48,450 bases of DNA from Neorhizobium sp. UBA7851 (lineage in GTDB: Bacteria; Pseudomonadota; Alphaproteobacteria; Rhizobiales; Rhizobiaceae): NCBI GenBank assembly GCA_002500765.1, contig DLSX01000225.1, forward strand, positions 416 through 48,865, read 5' to 3'. Numbering within the stretch: the stretch's first letter is position 1; every line of letters begins with the position of its first letter. Below, in pieces: positions 1 to 8,011 of the stretch. The position numbers and the translations under genes are program-made. Below the pieces are notes generated by a model, which worked only from the letters and a program-made list of their open reading frames with translations, did not search any database and had not been told where the DNA came from.

Positions 1-822
1 GAACATGCGCAGGTCGTGATCATCGCGGTGCCCGGCTATGGGCACAAGGCGGTCATCGATGCAGTCGCTCCTTTTGCCAGCAGCGGTCAAACATTCATCG
101 TCAGCGCGCAGCTGTCGCTAAGCGCCAGCTATCTTTCGCTGAAGCTGAAGGAGCGTGGCGTCGCTGCGCCTGTGGTCGCCTGGGCAACCACGGCACTGAT
201 GTCGCGCAGCTCCGGCCCTCGCAGCATCGCGATCGGTGGCATCCGGTCCCGCCTCGAGGCGGCCGTCTTGCCGGCGAATGCCGCCGGGTCGGCGGTGTCG
301 ATCTGCCGAACCCTTTTCGGCGACAGGTTCGGCGAGGTCGGGGACATCACTGCAATCGCGCTCAGCAACCTCAATCCGCCGATCCATCTGGCCAGCGCGC
401 TCTGTAATTTCACCCGCATAGAGAAGGCCGAATACTGGGCCAATTACGATGGCATCACGCCCTCGGTCGCGCGGATGATCGAGGCGCTCGATGCCGAAAG
501 GCTGGCGGTCGCGGAAGCTTATGGCGTCACCGTGCGCACGGTTCACGAGCATTATCATCTGACATTCGGCTTCGAGCCGGGGATGTCGCTTGCGCAGATG
601 GCGGCAGCCGTCCATGAAAAGCGCAAGGGGCCGCCGGGACCGGTCTCGACCGATACCCGCTTTGTTACCGAGGACGTGCCCTTCGGCATCGTGCCGGTGA
701 TAGCGCTCGCCGAAAAGCGCGGCGTTGCCGTGCCGCTGCACAGGGCGGGCCTTACCGTCGTCAACGCGCTTTACGGCAGGCGCTTCGAAAATGAGAACGA
801 TCTGCTTTCATGGGTAGCTTAA
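1..822 (+). CDS. NAD/NADP octopine/nopaline-dehydrogenase family protein (5' end outside window)
   Basis: The frame is open from base 1 (reading E-H-A-Q-V-V-I-I-A-V-P-G-Y-G) to a TAA at 820-822, so the gene starts upstream of the window and its N-terminal Rossmann strand is missing. The visible 273 codons fit the C-terminal octopine-dehydrogenase domain: the stretch reading L-S-N-L-N-P-P-I-H-L-A resembles the Asn/Pro/His active-site segment of that family. Enzymes of this family reductively condense an amino acid with an alpha-keto acid to an opine, or oxidise opines back. It sits 95 bp upstream of a dppBCDF-like transporter, suggesting that the two handle the same opine-like or amino-acid-derived compound. 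The substrate cannot be read from the sequence. Confidence 0.75.
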   Translation, partial: EHAQVVIIAVPGYGHKAVIDAVAPFASSGQTFIVSAQLSLSASYLSLKLKERGVAAPVVAWATTALMSRSSGPRSIAIGGIRSRLEAAVLPANAAGSAVSICRTLFGDRFGEVGDITAIALSNLNPPIHLASALCNFTRIEKAEYWANYDGITPSVARMIEALDAERLAVAEAYGVTVRTVHEHYHLTFGFEPGMSLAQMAAAVHEKRKGPPGPVSTDTRFVTEDVPFGIVPVIALAEKRGVAVPLHRAGLTVVNALYGRRFENENDLLSWVA

Positions 823-917
823 CGACCCGGTCTCGTGATTTTCTGGAAACGCATGACGATGATTCATAAACAACAGGCAGGACCGATCCTCGCCGCCGCA
901 CGCGCCGGAGGCCGGAC

Positions 918-1835
918 ATGACGCGTTATCTGCTGACCAAGTTGGTCGAGGCCTTCATCGCCATCTGGGGCGTGGTGACGATCGTCTTTTTCGTAAGCCG
1001 CATCCTTGGCGATCCCGCCGTGCTTCTCGTGCCGGTCGGCGCGGGCCAGGTGGAAATCGACAATCTGCGCGCAGCGCTCGGTCTCGACCGACCGTTGCTG
1101 GAGCAATATTTCCATTCGCTCTATTCGATGCTGAAGGGTGATTTCGGCACTTCCTTCCAGCACACGCGGCCGGCGCTGGATGTGGTATTGGAGCGGATGC
1201 CGGCAACGGCCTCGCTTGCCGGCCTGGCACTGCTGTTCGGCACGCTGATCGGTGCTGCGGCAGGCGCTATCGCCGCATTGATGCGCGGCACGGTGGCGGA
1301 ACTCGTCGTCATGATTGCCGCCCTTCTGGGGCAGGCGACCCCGACCTTCTGGCTCGGCATCATGCTGATCCTGCTGTTTTCGGTGGAATTGGGCGTGCTG
1401 CCGACCGGCGGCGCTGGCACCTGGATGCATTACATCCTGCCGGGCCTGACGCTTTCGGTCTTCGTTTCCGCGTCAATTGCCCGCCTGCTGCGCTCGTCGC
1501 TGCTCGACATCATGCGTGAAGACTATGTGCGCACAGCACGCGCCAAGGGGCTGATGCCGCGCACAGTGTTCTTCTGGCATATCGCCCGAAATGCGCTCAT
1601 CCCCGTCGTCACGATGATCGGCATCATTGCCGGCGAGTTGCTGGGCGGTTCGGTCGTCATCGAGACCGTGTTCGCATGGCCGGGCGTGGGGCGCGTCATC
1701 GTCCAGGCCATCCAGGCGCAGGACTTTCCGGTCATCCAGGCCGGTGTGACGCTCGTCGCCGCGATCTTCGTTTTCGTCAACCTTCTGGTCGATCTGCTCT
1801 ATGGCGTGCTCGATCCCCGTATTCGTCGAGGCTGA
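918..1835 (+). CDS. dppB: Dipeptide/oligopeptide-type ABC transporter permease, DppB family
   Basis: A 305-residue inner-membrane permease with about six hydrophobic segments, the first at residues 9-30. It carries the family's EAA-type cytoplasmic loop (around residues 195-215, ending A-R-N-A-L-I-P-V) that contacts the ATPase. It has an ATG start with a GGAGG ribosome site 7 bases upstream. It is the first transporter gene after the opine-dehydrogenase-like gene and is followed 8 bp later by the second permease. The substrate class (peptides, opines or nickel chelates) is not decided by the permease. No intact binding-protein gene is visible, so it is probably upstream of the window. Confidence 0.88.
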   Translation: MTRYLLTKLVEAFIAIWGVVTIVFFVSRILGDPAVLLVPVGAGQVEIDNLRAALGLDRPLLEQYFHSLYSMLKGDFGTSFQHTRPALDVVLERMPATASLAGLALLFGTLIGAAAGAIAALMRGTVAELVVMIAALLGQATPTFWLGIMLILLFSVELGVLPTGGAGTWMHYILPGLTLSVFVSASIARLLRSSLLDIMREDYVRTARAKGLMPRTVFFWHIARNALIPVVTMIGIIAGELLGGSVVIETVFAWPGVGRVIVQAIQAQDFPVIQAGVTLVAAIFVFVNLLVDLLYGVLDPRIRRG

Positions 1836-1843
1836 GCCGGATC

Positions 1844-2701
1844 ATGAAGTCTTTCCTCTCCGCCCTTTTCAGAAGCCGTGCCGGACTTTTCGGCTTCGTG
1901 CTGGTCATGCTCTTCGTCGCCGGGGCCATCCTGGCGCCCTATCTGGGCCTGCCGTCGCCGACCCGATCGAGCCTGACGTCGCGCATGGTCGCCCCCACCT
2001 GGACCGGTATATTCTCGCCCGGCGCCCATCCGCTCGGAACCGATGAACTCGGCCGCGACATCCTTTCGCGGATATTGCATGGCAGCCGTACGACGCTCCT
2101 GATCGCAGCCGGGGCCGTCGTGCTCGGCGGTGCGGTCGGAACTCTGCTCGGCATCGTTGCCGGCTATTATCGCGGCACCGTCGACCGCATCCTGATGCGC
2201 GTCGTGGACATTCAGCTCGCCCTGCCGCTGATGCTGCTCGCCCTGCTGGTCGTGGCGGCGGTCGGCGCCTCGACGCAGAACCTGGTGATCATCCTGGCGC
2301 TGACCAGTTGGCTGCGCTACGCCCGCATCATCCGGGGTCAGGTGCTGGCGCTGCGCGAACGCGAGTTCATCCTGTCGGCCCATGCGATCGGCGCGGGAAC
2401 ATGGCGGATCATGATCAAGCATCTGCTGCCCAACGTCATGACGCCGGTTCTGGTGATCGCGACGCTTGAGCTTGCGCGCATCATCATCATGGATGCGGCA
2501 CTGTCCTTCCTCGGTCTCGGCGTCCAGCCGCCCAGCCCGAGCTGGGGCCGGATGCTCGCCGATGGCCGCGTCTACATCACGACCGCGTGGTGGATAGTGA
2601 CCTTCCCGGGACTTGCCATCCTTTTGACGGTCCTCAGCGTGAACCTGCTCGGCGACTGGCTGCGCGACTATTTCGACCCGAAACTGAGGACTGCGCGATG
2701 A
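1844..2701 (+). CDS. dppC: Dipeptide/oligopeptide-type ABC transporter permease, DppC family
   Basis: A 285-residue partner permease. The ATG at 1844 was chosen because it begins 8 bp after dppB and gives the usual N-terminal transmembrane helix (residues 10-33); a longer reading would overlap dppB deeply. Typical DppC marks are the periplasmic segment H-P-L-G-T-D-E-L-G-R-D near residue 65, the EAA loop ending K-H-L-L-P-N-V, and the late motif S-F-L-G-L-G-V-Q-P-P. It forms the membrane channel with DppB. It ends 45 bp before the first ATPase gene. Confidence 0.9.
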   Translation: MKSFLSALFRSRAGLFGFVLVMLFVAGAILAPYLGLPSPTRSSLTSRMVAPTWTGIFSPGAHPLGTDELGRDILSRILHGSRTTLLIAAGAVVLGGAVGTLLGIVAGYYRGTVDRILMRVVDIQLALPLMLLALLVVAAVGASTQNLVIILALTSWLRYARIIRGQVLALREREFILSAHAIGAGTWRIMIKHLLPNVMTPVLVIATLELARIIIMDAALSFLGLGVQPPSPSWGRMLADGRVYITTAWWIVTFPGLAILLTVLSVNLLGDWLRDYFDPKLRTAR

Positions 2702-2746
2702 ACGCCTCGCCTGCCTCTTCCAACGGTCTTTCGGAGCTCTGACGCC

Positions 2747-3757
2747 ATGGCACCGCTTCTCGATATCCGCAACCTCACGGTCGTCTTCGATACGCCTGCC
2801 GGCGTCGTGCATGCCGTCAACGATGTTTCCTACACGATCGAGGAGGGCGAAACGCTCGGCATCGTCGGTGAATCCGGCTCCGGCAAGAGCGTTCATGCGC
2901 TCTCGATGGTGGGGCTGATCGCCCGGCCGCCCGGCCGCATTGTCAGCGGCGAGGTCTATTTCAAGGGGCGGGATCTGCTGAAGCTCTCGCAGCGGGAACT
3001 CTTCGATCTGCGCGGCAAGGAAATCGGTTTCGTCTTCCAGGACCCGATGACCTCGCTCAACCCGGTCCTGACCATAGAACGCCAGATCGCCGAACCGCTG
3101 CGGCGGCATTTCAACCTGTCGAAAACCCAGGCGCGCGAGCGGGTGGTGGAACTGCTGGAACTGGTCGGCATTCCCAATGCGCGCGCCCGCATCGGCCAGT
3201 ATCCGCACGAATTTTCCGGCGGCATGCGCCAGCGAGTGATGATCGCCATCGGCATTTCCTGCAATCCGAAACTGCTGATCGCCGACGAGGCGACGACGGC
3301 ACTTGACGTGACCGTGCAGGCGCAGATCCTCGACCTCGTCCGAGACCTGAAGAAGAAGATCGGCACCACGGTCATCTGGATCACCCACGACATGGGCGTG
3401 GTGGCGGGGCTCGCTGACACGATCCAGGTCATGTATGGCGGCCGCATCATGGAGCGAGGCCCGGTCGATATCGTATTCGAGGATCCGCGCAGCGCCTATA
3501 CATGGGGTCTGCTGAAATCGCTGCCGCATGGCGGCAAGCGCGGCGAGACGCGGCTATACCAGATCCCCGGAAACCCGCCGAACCTGATCGAGAAACCCGT
3601 CGGCGATCCGTTTGCGCCGCGCAACGCATTCGCCACTGAGCGCTGCATGCGCGAAACGCCGCCCCTGCGGCAGGTCGATGGCAGCGTCGCGGGCCACGAG
3701 GCAGCCGTCTGGTACGATTTGCGCAAAGAATTGCGCAACCGGGAGGCTGGGATATGA
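2747..3757 (+). CDS. dppD: Oligopeptide ABC transporter ATP-binding protein, DppD/OppD family
   Basis: A 336-residue ABC ATPase. Walker A GESGSGKS is at residues 41-48, the Q-loop at FVFQDP, the signature FSGGM at 156-160, Walker B LLIADE at 176-181 and the switch histidine near 214. The C-terminal extension (residues 240-336) is the oligopeptide/dipeptide transporter domain, with the usual late cysteine (E-R-C-M) near residue 300. It energises DppBC together with DppF. Its stop overlaps the next start (ATGA at 3754-3757), indicating translational coupling. Confidence 0.92.
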   Translation: MAPLLDIRNLTVVFDTPAGVVHAVNDVSYTIEEGETLGIVGESGSGKSVHALSMVGLIARPPGRIVSGEVYFKGRDLLKLSQRELFDLRGKEIGFVFQDPMTSLNPVLTIERQIAEPLRRHFNLSKTQARERVVELLELVGIPNARARIGQYPHEFSGGMRQRVMIAIGISCNPKLLIADEATTALDVTVQAQILDLVRDLKKKIGTTVIWITHDMGVVAGLADTIQVMYGGRIMERGPVDIVFEDPRSAYTWGLLKSLPHGGKRGETRLYQIPGNPPNLIEKPVGDPFAPRNAFATERCMRETPPLRQVDGSVAGHEAAVWYDLRKELRNREAGI

Positions 3758-4683
3758 GCGCGGAGAAGACCATGGCAATGCCGGACAAGCCCCTCGTCAT
3801 TGTCGATCGTCTGAGCAAGACATTCGGCGGCGGACGTAGCCTGTTCGGCGCGGCCGTACCGGCGTTGAAGGCGGTCGACAATGTCAGCTTCGAGATTTTT
3901 CCGGGCGAAACGCTAGGCCTGGTCGGCGAGTCCGGCTCGGGCAAAAGCACGACCGGCCGTGTTCTGCTGCAGCTGGAAGAGCCGACCAGCGGCGACATCA
4001 TCTTCAACGGCCAGAACCTGACAGGCCTTTCAAAGGCACTGCTCAAGCCGCATCGGCGCAACATGCAGATCATCTTCCAGGATCCCTATTCCTCGCTCAA
4101 TCCGCGGATGACGGTGGGAGAATTCGTCGCCGAACCGCTTATCGTGCATGGTGTTGCCGGCAACAGGTCGGAGCGCAACGACAGGGTCGCAGCGCTGTTT
4201 CGCAAGGTCGGGCTCGATCCGTCCTTCATGACACGCTACCCGCACGAGTTTTCCGGCGGACAGCGCCAGCGTGTTTGCATCGCGCGCGGCATCGCGCTCG
4301 ATCCGGCCTTCATCGTTGCCGACGAGCCGATCACCGCACTCGATGTCTCGATCCAGGCGCAGATCGTCAACCTGTTCCAGGACCTGCAGGACGAACTGGG
4401 GCTGACCTATCTGTTCATCGCCCACGACCTGTCGATGATCCGCTACCTCTGCCATCGCGTCGCCGTGATGCTGCGGGGACGGATCGTCGAGATCGGTCCC
4501 TGCGAGGCGATCTTCGAAAATCCGCAGCATCCTTACACGAAGGCGTTGCTGTCCGCGATACCGGTCCCCGACCCGAAAGTGGAGCGAAATCGCCGCCCGA
4601 TCGCCTTCGACGTGGAGGCCAACCCGACGCCGGCAGAAGCCGTGCTCACGCCAGTCGGCGACCGGCATTTCGTCCTGAGGTAA
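3754..4683 (+). CDS. dppF: Oligopeptide ABC transporter ATP-binding protein, DppF/OppF family
   Basis: A 309-residue second ATPase of the transporter. Walker A GESGSGKST is at residues 58-66, with FQDPYSSLNPR after the Q-loop, signature FSGGQRQR, Walker B (FIVADEP) and H-loop (IAHDLS). The start overlaps dppD by 4 bp; an in-frame ATG at 3772 is an alternative. It lacks a second copy of the long C-terminal domain, as usual for the F subunit. The last gene of this operon; the following 600 bp contain only decayed sequence. Confidence 0.9.
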   Translation: MSAEKTMAMPDKPLVIVDRLSKTFGGGRSLFGAAVPALKAVDNVSFEIFPGETLGLVGESGSGKSTTGRVLLQLEEPTSGDIIFNGQNLTGLSKALLKPHRRNMQIIFQDPYSSLNPRMTVGEFVAEPLIVHGVAGNRSERNDRVAALFRKVGLDPSFMTRYPHEFSGGQRQRVCIARGIALDPAFIVADEPITALDVSIQAQIVNLFQDLQDELGLTYLFIAHDLSMIRYLCHRVAVMLRGRIVEIGPCEAIFENPQHPYTKALLSAIPVPDPKVERNRRPIAFDVEANPTPAEAVLTPVGDRHFVLR

Positions 4684-4834
4684 GCCGGGATGCCGGCGAT
4701 GGCCTGGCGCAGCGGCTACAAACGACTAACGCTAACGGACCATATCACGTTCGTGAGCGTCTGTTAGATATAGCGATGGCAGGGCCGGAGCAGGGAGTGC
4801 GAAACGCCTTCCGAACTTATTTGACCATGCTGGC

Positions 4835-5123
4835 TCCTTGCCGAGGTCGATCAGGATGGTGGAGGATTTCTTCACCAGCGTGTCGGTATCTGCGCTGTTT
4901 TTATGGGCGTAACCGATCCAGACCGACCTGTAGGCCTCTTTCAGCGCAGGATCGTTCATTGTATCGGCGAGGATTTTTTCCCAGCCGGCGGTGATTTCCT
5001 TCGGCAGGACGAGCGCGCGTCAGACCGAAAGGCCAACATCGACGCCGCATTCCTTGTATCTCGGAATGGCGCCAAAGCCTTCGGGAGCCGTCTCGCCTTA
5101 TGGGCGATTACCTTCACCTCGCC
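4835..5123 (-). pseudogene. Remnant of a tripartite tricarboxylate transporter binding protein (TctC/Bug family)
   Basis: On the minus strand, fragments from about 5123 down to 4835 read like the C-terminal third of a TctC-type periplasmic binding protein: G-E-V-K-V-I-A-H, then after a frameshift near 5075 G-A-I-P-R-Y-K-E-C-G-V-D-V-G-L-S-V, an in-frame TGA, then R-A-L-V-L-P-K-E-I-T-A-G-W and K-K-S-S-T-I-L-I-D-L-G-K. Family members (about 320 residues) end near this point. The N-terminal two thirds and any TctA/TctB partner are absent. The 4684-5285 interval otherwise holds no gene I can support. Confidence 0.6.
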
Positions 5124-5285
5124 ACTATCGACTTACGCCTTGCCTTCGGACTGATAGGGATCTCAATCCAGTTGTGCTGGTGGTGTCAAATGATTGTAAT
5201 CGCATGCCTACTGCGCAACCGAGGTGCACAAACAATTGTTGGATCGCCGGTTCGAATCTCATCAAGAGCTTGAAGTACGTGAAGT

Positions 5286-6446
5286 TTAATAGAACATGCG
5301 CCGGAATGGCATGATGGCAGCTCCCATTGCGGCGGCGTCGCTGGCAATCTCCGACACGATCAGTTTCGGGCCACCGCGATGTATGCCATATCGCGGACGG
5401 TCGAAAATCTTCGTTCGGTCGATCAGCATGGATGCCAGAGAGGGCGGGATCTGGCCGCCAAAGACGATCGCCTGCGGGTCGAGCGTCGCGCGAATGGCGT
5501 TGACGAGGCGGATATAGGCCGGAGTAACATCCTCCACCCACTCCGATACTCCCGGCCATCCAGGGTTGAAATGGCGTCGCATGTAGTGGATCGAGGGCAC
5601 GTCAATGCCGTTACGATTTACCTGGTCTATCAGGTATTGCAGGGCAGGCCGTCGTTCCGACTCGATTTCATCATACAGTCCGGAAAATTCACCGGCATTG
5701 CCATTGCCGCCCTGCAGAAGTTCTCCGTCGATGATCACGCCGCCGCCGAAGCCGTAGTTGAAGCTCAGGTAGGCGAAATGGCGGATGAAACGGCCGATCC
5801 CGAACATCGATTCCGCGATGGCGCCAGATTTTCCGCCGTTGATCACCCATGCCGGCCTGTCAAAAAGCTCCGCTATTATCGGTCCGAGCTCGATCATGGA
5901 CCATTCGTGAAGAGGTAGCGGCGCATTATGGCGCGTGCCGTCCACATGATAACCGGCAATCGCAAAGCCAATACCGAAGAAATCCTCCTCCGCCAGGTTG
6001 TTGTGCTGTTGCAGTTCGATGACCTGCTGCTTCACCAGATGAAGCGCCTGGCGCATTGTCGTTTCGCGAAGCGGCACTTCCCTTTCGCCGATGATTTTCC
6101 CGGCAAGATCAACGATGCAGATGCCGATTATGTCGGTATTGACCGATATCCCGCAGGCATATGCGCAGGCGCCGTTCAGGTGCAGCATCGGGCTGGGCTG
6201 GCCACGACCCATGCCTGGTTTGGCTGAGCCGAGAGTGACGATGTTGCGTTCGGCAAGATGGTCGAGGATGCGATGAACCGATTGCTGGGTCAGGTCGGTA
6301 TGTCCGGTGATCTCGGAGCGGGAAATGCCGGGATTGCGCCAGATCAGCTGCAGCAGCTTGCGCTCATTGGGAGAGACGACGGTCGTCTCGTTCACGCGCA
6401 AAAAGCGCGGGGCAATCAGTGCCTCCGGAACGTAAATACCTGACAC
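5286..6446 (-). CDS. ROK-family transcriptional regulator
   Basis: A 386-residue protein with a winged helix-turn-helix at residues 25-85 (S-R-S-E-I-T-G-H-T-D-L-T-Q-Q-S-V) followed by a ROK/actin-like sugar-kinase fold (residues 95-380). The start is GTG at 6446. The usual catalytic asparagine-aspartate pair of ROK kinases is replaced by G-G (context W-V-I-N-G-G-K-S-G-A), and the Cys-rich zinc motif after the G-G-N-G-N-A-G-E-F segment is missing, so it should act as a ligand-binding regulator and not as a kinase. It is transcribed divergently from the ugp operon, and a 20-bp operator-like element lies only 12 bp upstream of its start, which suggests autoregulation and control of ugp. Confidence 0.88.
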   Translation of the reverse strand: MSGIYVPEALIAPRFLRVNETTVVSPNERKLLQLIWRNPGISRSEITGHTDLTQQSVHRILDHLAERNIVTLGSAKPGMGRGQPSPMLHLNGACAYACGISVNTDIIGICIVDLAGKIIGEREVPLRETTMRQALHLVKQQVIELQQHNNLAEEDFFGIGFAIAGYHVDGTRHNAPLPLHEWSMIELGPIIAELFDRPAWVINGGKSGAIAESMFGIGRFIRHFAYLSFNYGFGGGVIIDGELLQGGNGNAGEFSGLYDEIESERRPALQYLIDQVNRNGIDVPSIHYMRRHFNPGWPGVSEWVEDVTPAYIRLVNAIRATLDPQAIVFGGQIPPSLASMLIDRTKIFDRPRYGIHRGGPKLIVSEIASDAAAMGAAIMPFRRMFY

Positions 6447-6457
6447 GCCACAAAACC

Positions 6458-6477
6458 TTACTGCAAAAGTGTAATAA
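6458..6477. promoter_or_regulatory. Candidate ROK operator, proximal to the regulator gene
   Basis: The element TTACTGCAAAAGTGTAATAA matches the element at 6559-6578 at 15 of 20 positions and shares its TTAC...AAAGTGTA.TAA frame. It ends with GTGTAA, an imperfect inverted copy of its opening TTACTG. It lies in the divergent gap, 12 bp upstream of the regulator's GTG. Its role as operator is inferred from position and repetition. Confidence 0.5.
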
Positions 6478-6558
6478 TCACATCATTCACGCTGCAACTT
6501 ATGCCTGTTTATCCGCGAATATCTGCATTTTCAAGACATTTTCTCCGTCATGGAAATG

Positions 6559-6578
6559 TTACACGCAAAGTGTAGTAA
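6559..6578. promoter_or_regulatory. Candidate ROK operator, proximal to ugpB
   Basis: The element TTACACGCAAAGTGTAGTAA contains a perfect inverted repeat TACAC-GCAAA-GTGTA and is repeated with 15/20 identity at 6458-6477, a centre-to-centre distance of 101 bp (close to an integral number of helical turns, permitting looping). It ends 51 bp before the ugpB start. Confidence 0.55.
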
Positions 6579-6629
6579 GCCGCCGTCAGAGATCGGGCGA
6601 GGCCCGGTCCACCCGAAAAGGCGAGGGCG

Positions 6630-7940
6630 ATGATGAACAGGTTTACTTTGGCGGCCGTAGCCGCCGTGATGGCGGGAACAGGCTCCGCGCAGGCCGCCAA
6701 TATCGAATTCTGGTACGGCAATACCGGCAATGTCGAAGTCGCCATCAAGGCGCAATGCGATGCCTTCAATGCGTCGCAGAGCGAGCACAAGGTCAACTGC
6801 GTCGGCCAGGGCTCCTACGAAGTGTCGATGCAGAAGGCGATTGCCGCCTACCGCGCCAAGAACCACCCGGTTCTTATCCAGTTCTTCGATGCCGGCACGC
6901 TCGACCTGATGCTGTCGGATGCCGTCGAGCCGGTTCAGGACCTGATGCCGGACGTCAAGTGGGACAGCTACATTGCCGGTGCCCGCGCCTATTACGAAAC
7001 CTCCAAGGGCAAGCTGTTCGCGCAGCCCTACAATTCCTCGACGCTGCTGTTCTACACGAACAAGACCGAGCTCGAAAAAGCCGGCGTCACCGAAACGCCG
7101 ACGACCTGGGAAGGCATTATCGAAGCCGCCCGCAAGCTGAAGGCCGCCGGCAACGCCTGCCCGTTCGTGACCGATGGCGATACCTGGCGCGTACTGGAGC
7201 AGTTCTCCGCCCGTCACGGCCTGCCGATCGCCACGAAACACAATGGTTATGACGGCCTCGACGCCGAATACGTCATCAACTCCACTTTTGCTGCAAAACA
7301 CCTCGCCAACCTCGTCGAATGGCGCAAGGAAGGTCTCGTCCGTCTCGCTGCCGATACCAAGGCCGGCAATTACACCGCCGCCTTCAACGCCGGCGAATGC
7401 GCGATGATGGAACAGTCCTCCGGTTCCTACGCCGCTGCCGCCAAGGCTTTCGAAGGCAAGTATGAACTGACCGTCGGCATGGCGCCGATGTACAAGGATT
7501 ACACCCGTCACAACACGTTTGTGGGCGGCGCGTCCATCTACATCATGAAGGGTCACGACAAACCCGAGATCGAAGCCGCAAAAGCTTTCCTCGATTTCCT
7601 GCGCAAGCCGGAACAGCAGATGTCGTTTACCGCAGCGACCGGTTACGTGCCTGTCACGACGGATGTTCTCGATGCGATCGCCAAGAGCGACGAGGCGAAC
7701 GCGCCAAAGTATGCCACCGCCAAGGTCGGCGTCGAATCCATGAACCAGCCGGCCACGGCTGACACGCGCGGCATCCGCCTCGGCTTCTACGTGCAGTTCC
7801 GCGAAGTCTTCATGGAAGAAACCCAAAAAGCCTTTGCCGGCCAGCAGACCATGCAGGTTGCGCTCGACAACACCAAGAAGCGTGGCGACCAGCTGCTGCG
7901 CCGTTTCGAGCAGACCTACAAGGGCAAACAGCTTCCCTGA
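6630..7940 (+). CDS. ugpB: sn-glycerol-3-phosphate/glycerophosphodiester ABC transporter, periplasmic binding protein
   Basis: A 436-residue family-1 solute-binding protein with a Sec signal peptide (residues 1-22, cleavage after A-Q-A). Internal segments such as A-I-A-A-Y-R-A-K-N-H-P, Q-P-Y-N-S-S-T-L-L-F-Y and T-P-T-T-W-E align well with UgpB of enterobacteria. The downstream genes (UgpA/E/C-type subunits and two glycerophosphodiester phosphodiesterases) support binding of glycerol-3-phosphate or, more likely, glycerophosphodiesters. The ATG at 6630 is preceded by a purine-rich GGCGAGGG. It is the first gene of the operon; a hairpin follows it, as often seen where the binding protein is made in excess over the permease. 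Confidence 0.85.
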   Translation: MMNRFTLAAVAAVMAGTGSAQAANIEFWYGNTGNVEVAIKAQCDAFNASQSEHKVNCVGQGSYEVSMQKAIAAYRAKNHPVLIQFFDAGTLDLMLSDAVEPVQDLMPDVKWDSYIAGARAYYETSKGKLFAQPYNSSTLLFYTNKTELEKAGVTETPTTWEGIIEAARKLKAAGNACPFVTDGDTWRVLEQFSARHGLPIATKHNGYDGLDAEYVINSTFAAKHLANLVEWRKEGLVRLAADTKAGNYTAAFNAGECAMMEQSSGSYAAAAKAFEGKYELTVGMAPMYKDYTRHNTFVGGASIYIMKGHDKPEIEAAKAFLDFLRKPEQQMSFTAATGYVPVTTDVLDAIAKSDEANAPKYATAKVGVESMNQPATADTRGIRLGFYVQFREVFMEETQKAFAGQQTMQVALDNTKKRGDQLLRRFEQTYKGKQLP

Positions 7941-7962
7941 TCCGCGTCTCCTGACTTCTCAA

Positions 7963-7988
7963 GCATGGGGCGGTTACTCGCCCCATGC
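7963..7988 (+). terminator. Intercistronic hairpin between ugpB and ugpA
   Basis: The arms GCATGGGGCG (7963-7972) and CGCCCCATGC (7979-7988) are perfectly complementary around a 6-base loop, followed by a pyrimidine-rich C-T-T-C-T-C-T with no clean T tract. It lies in the 71-bp ugpB-ugpA gap. A partial terminator or mRNA 3'-end protector that lowers permease relative to binding-protein expression is the likely role. Confidence 0.6.
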
Positions 7989-8011
7989 CTTCTCTATTCT
8001 GGAAGTGATCC

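Noticed and set aside
1799..3529. A 576-codon minus-strand open frame opposite dppC/dppD
   Set aside because: Shadow of the clear ABC permease and ATPase genes on the other strand; no motif or ribosome site.
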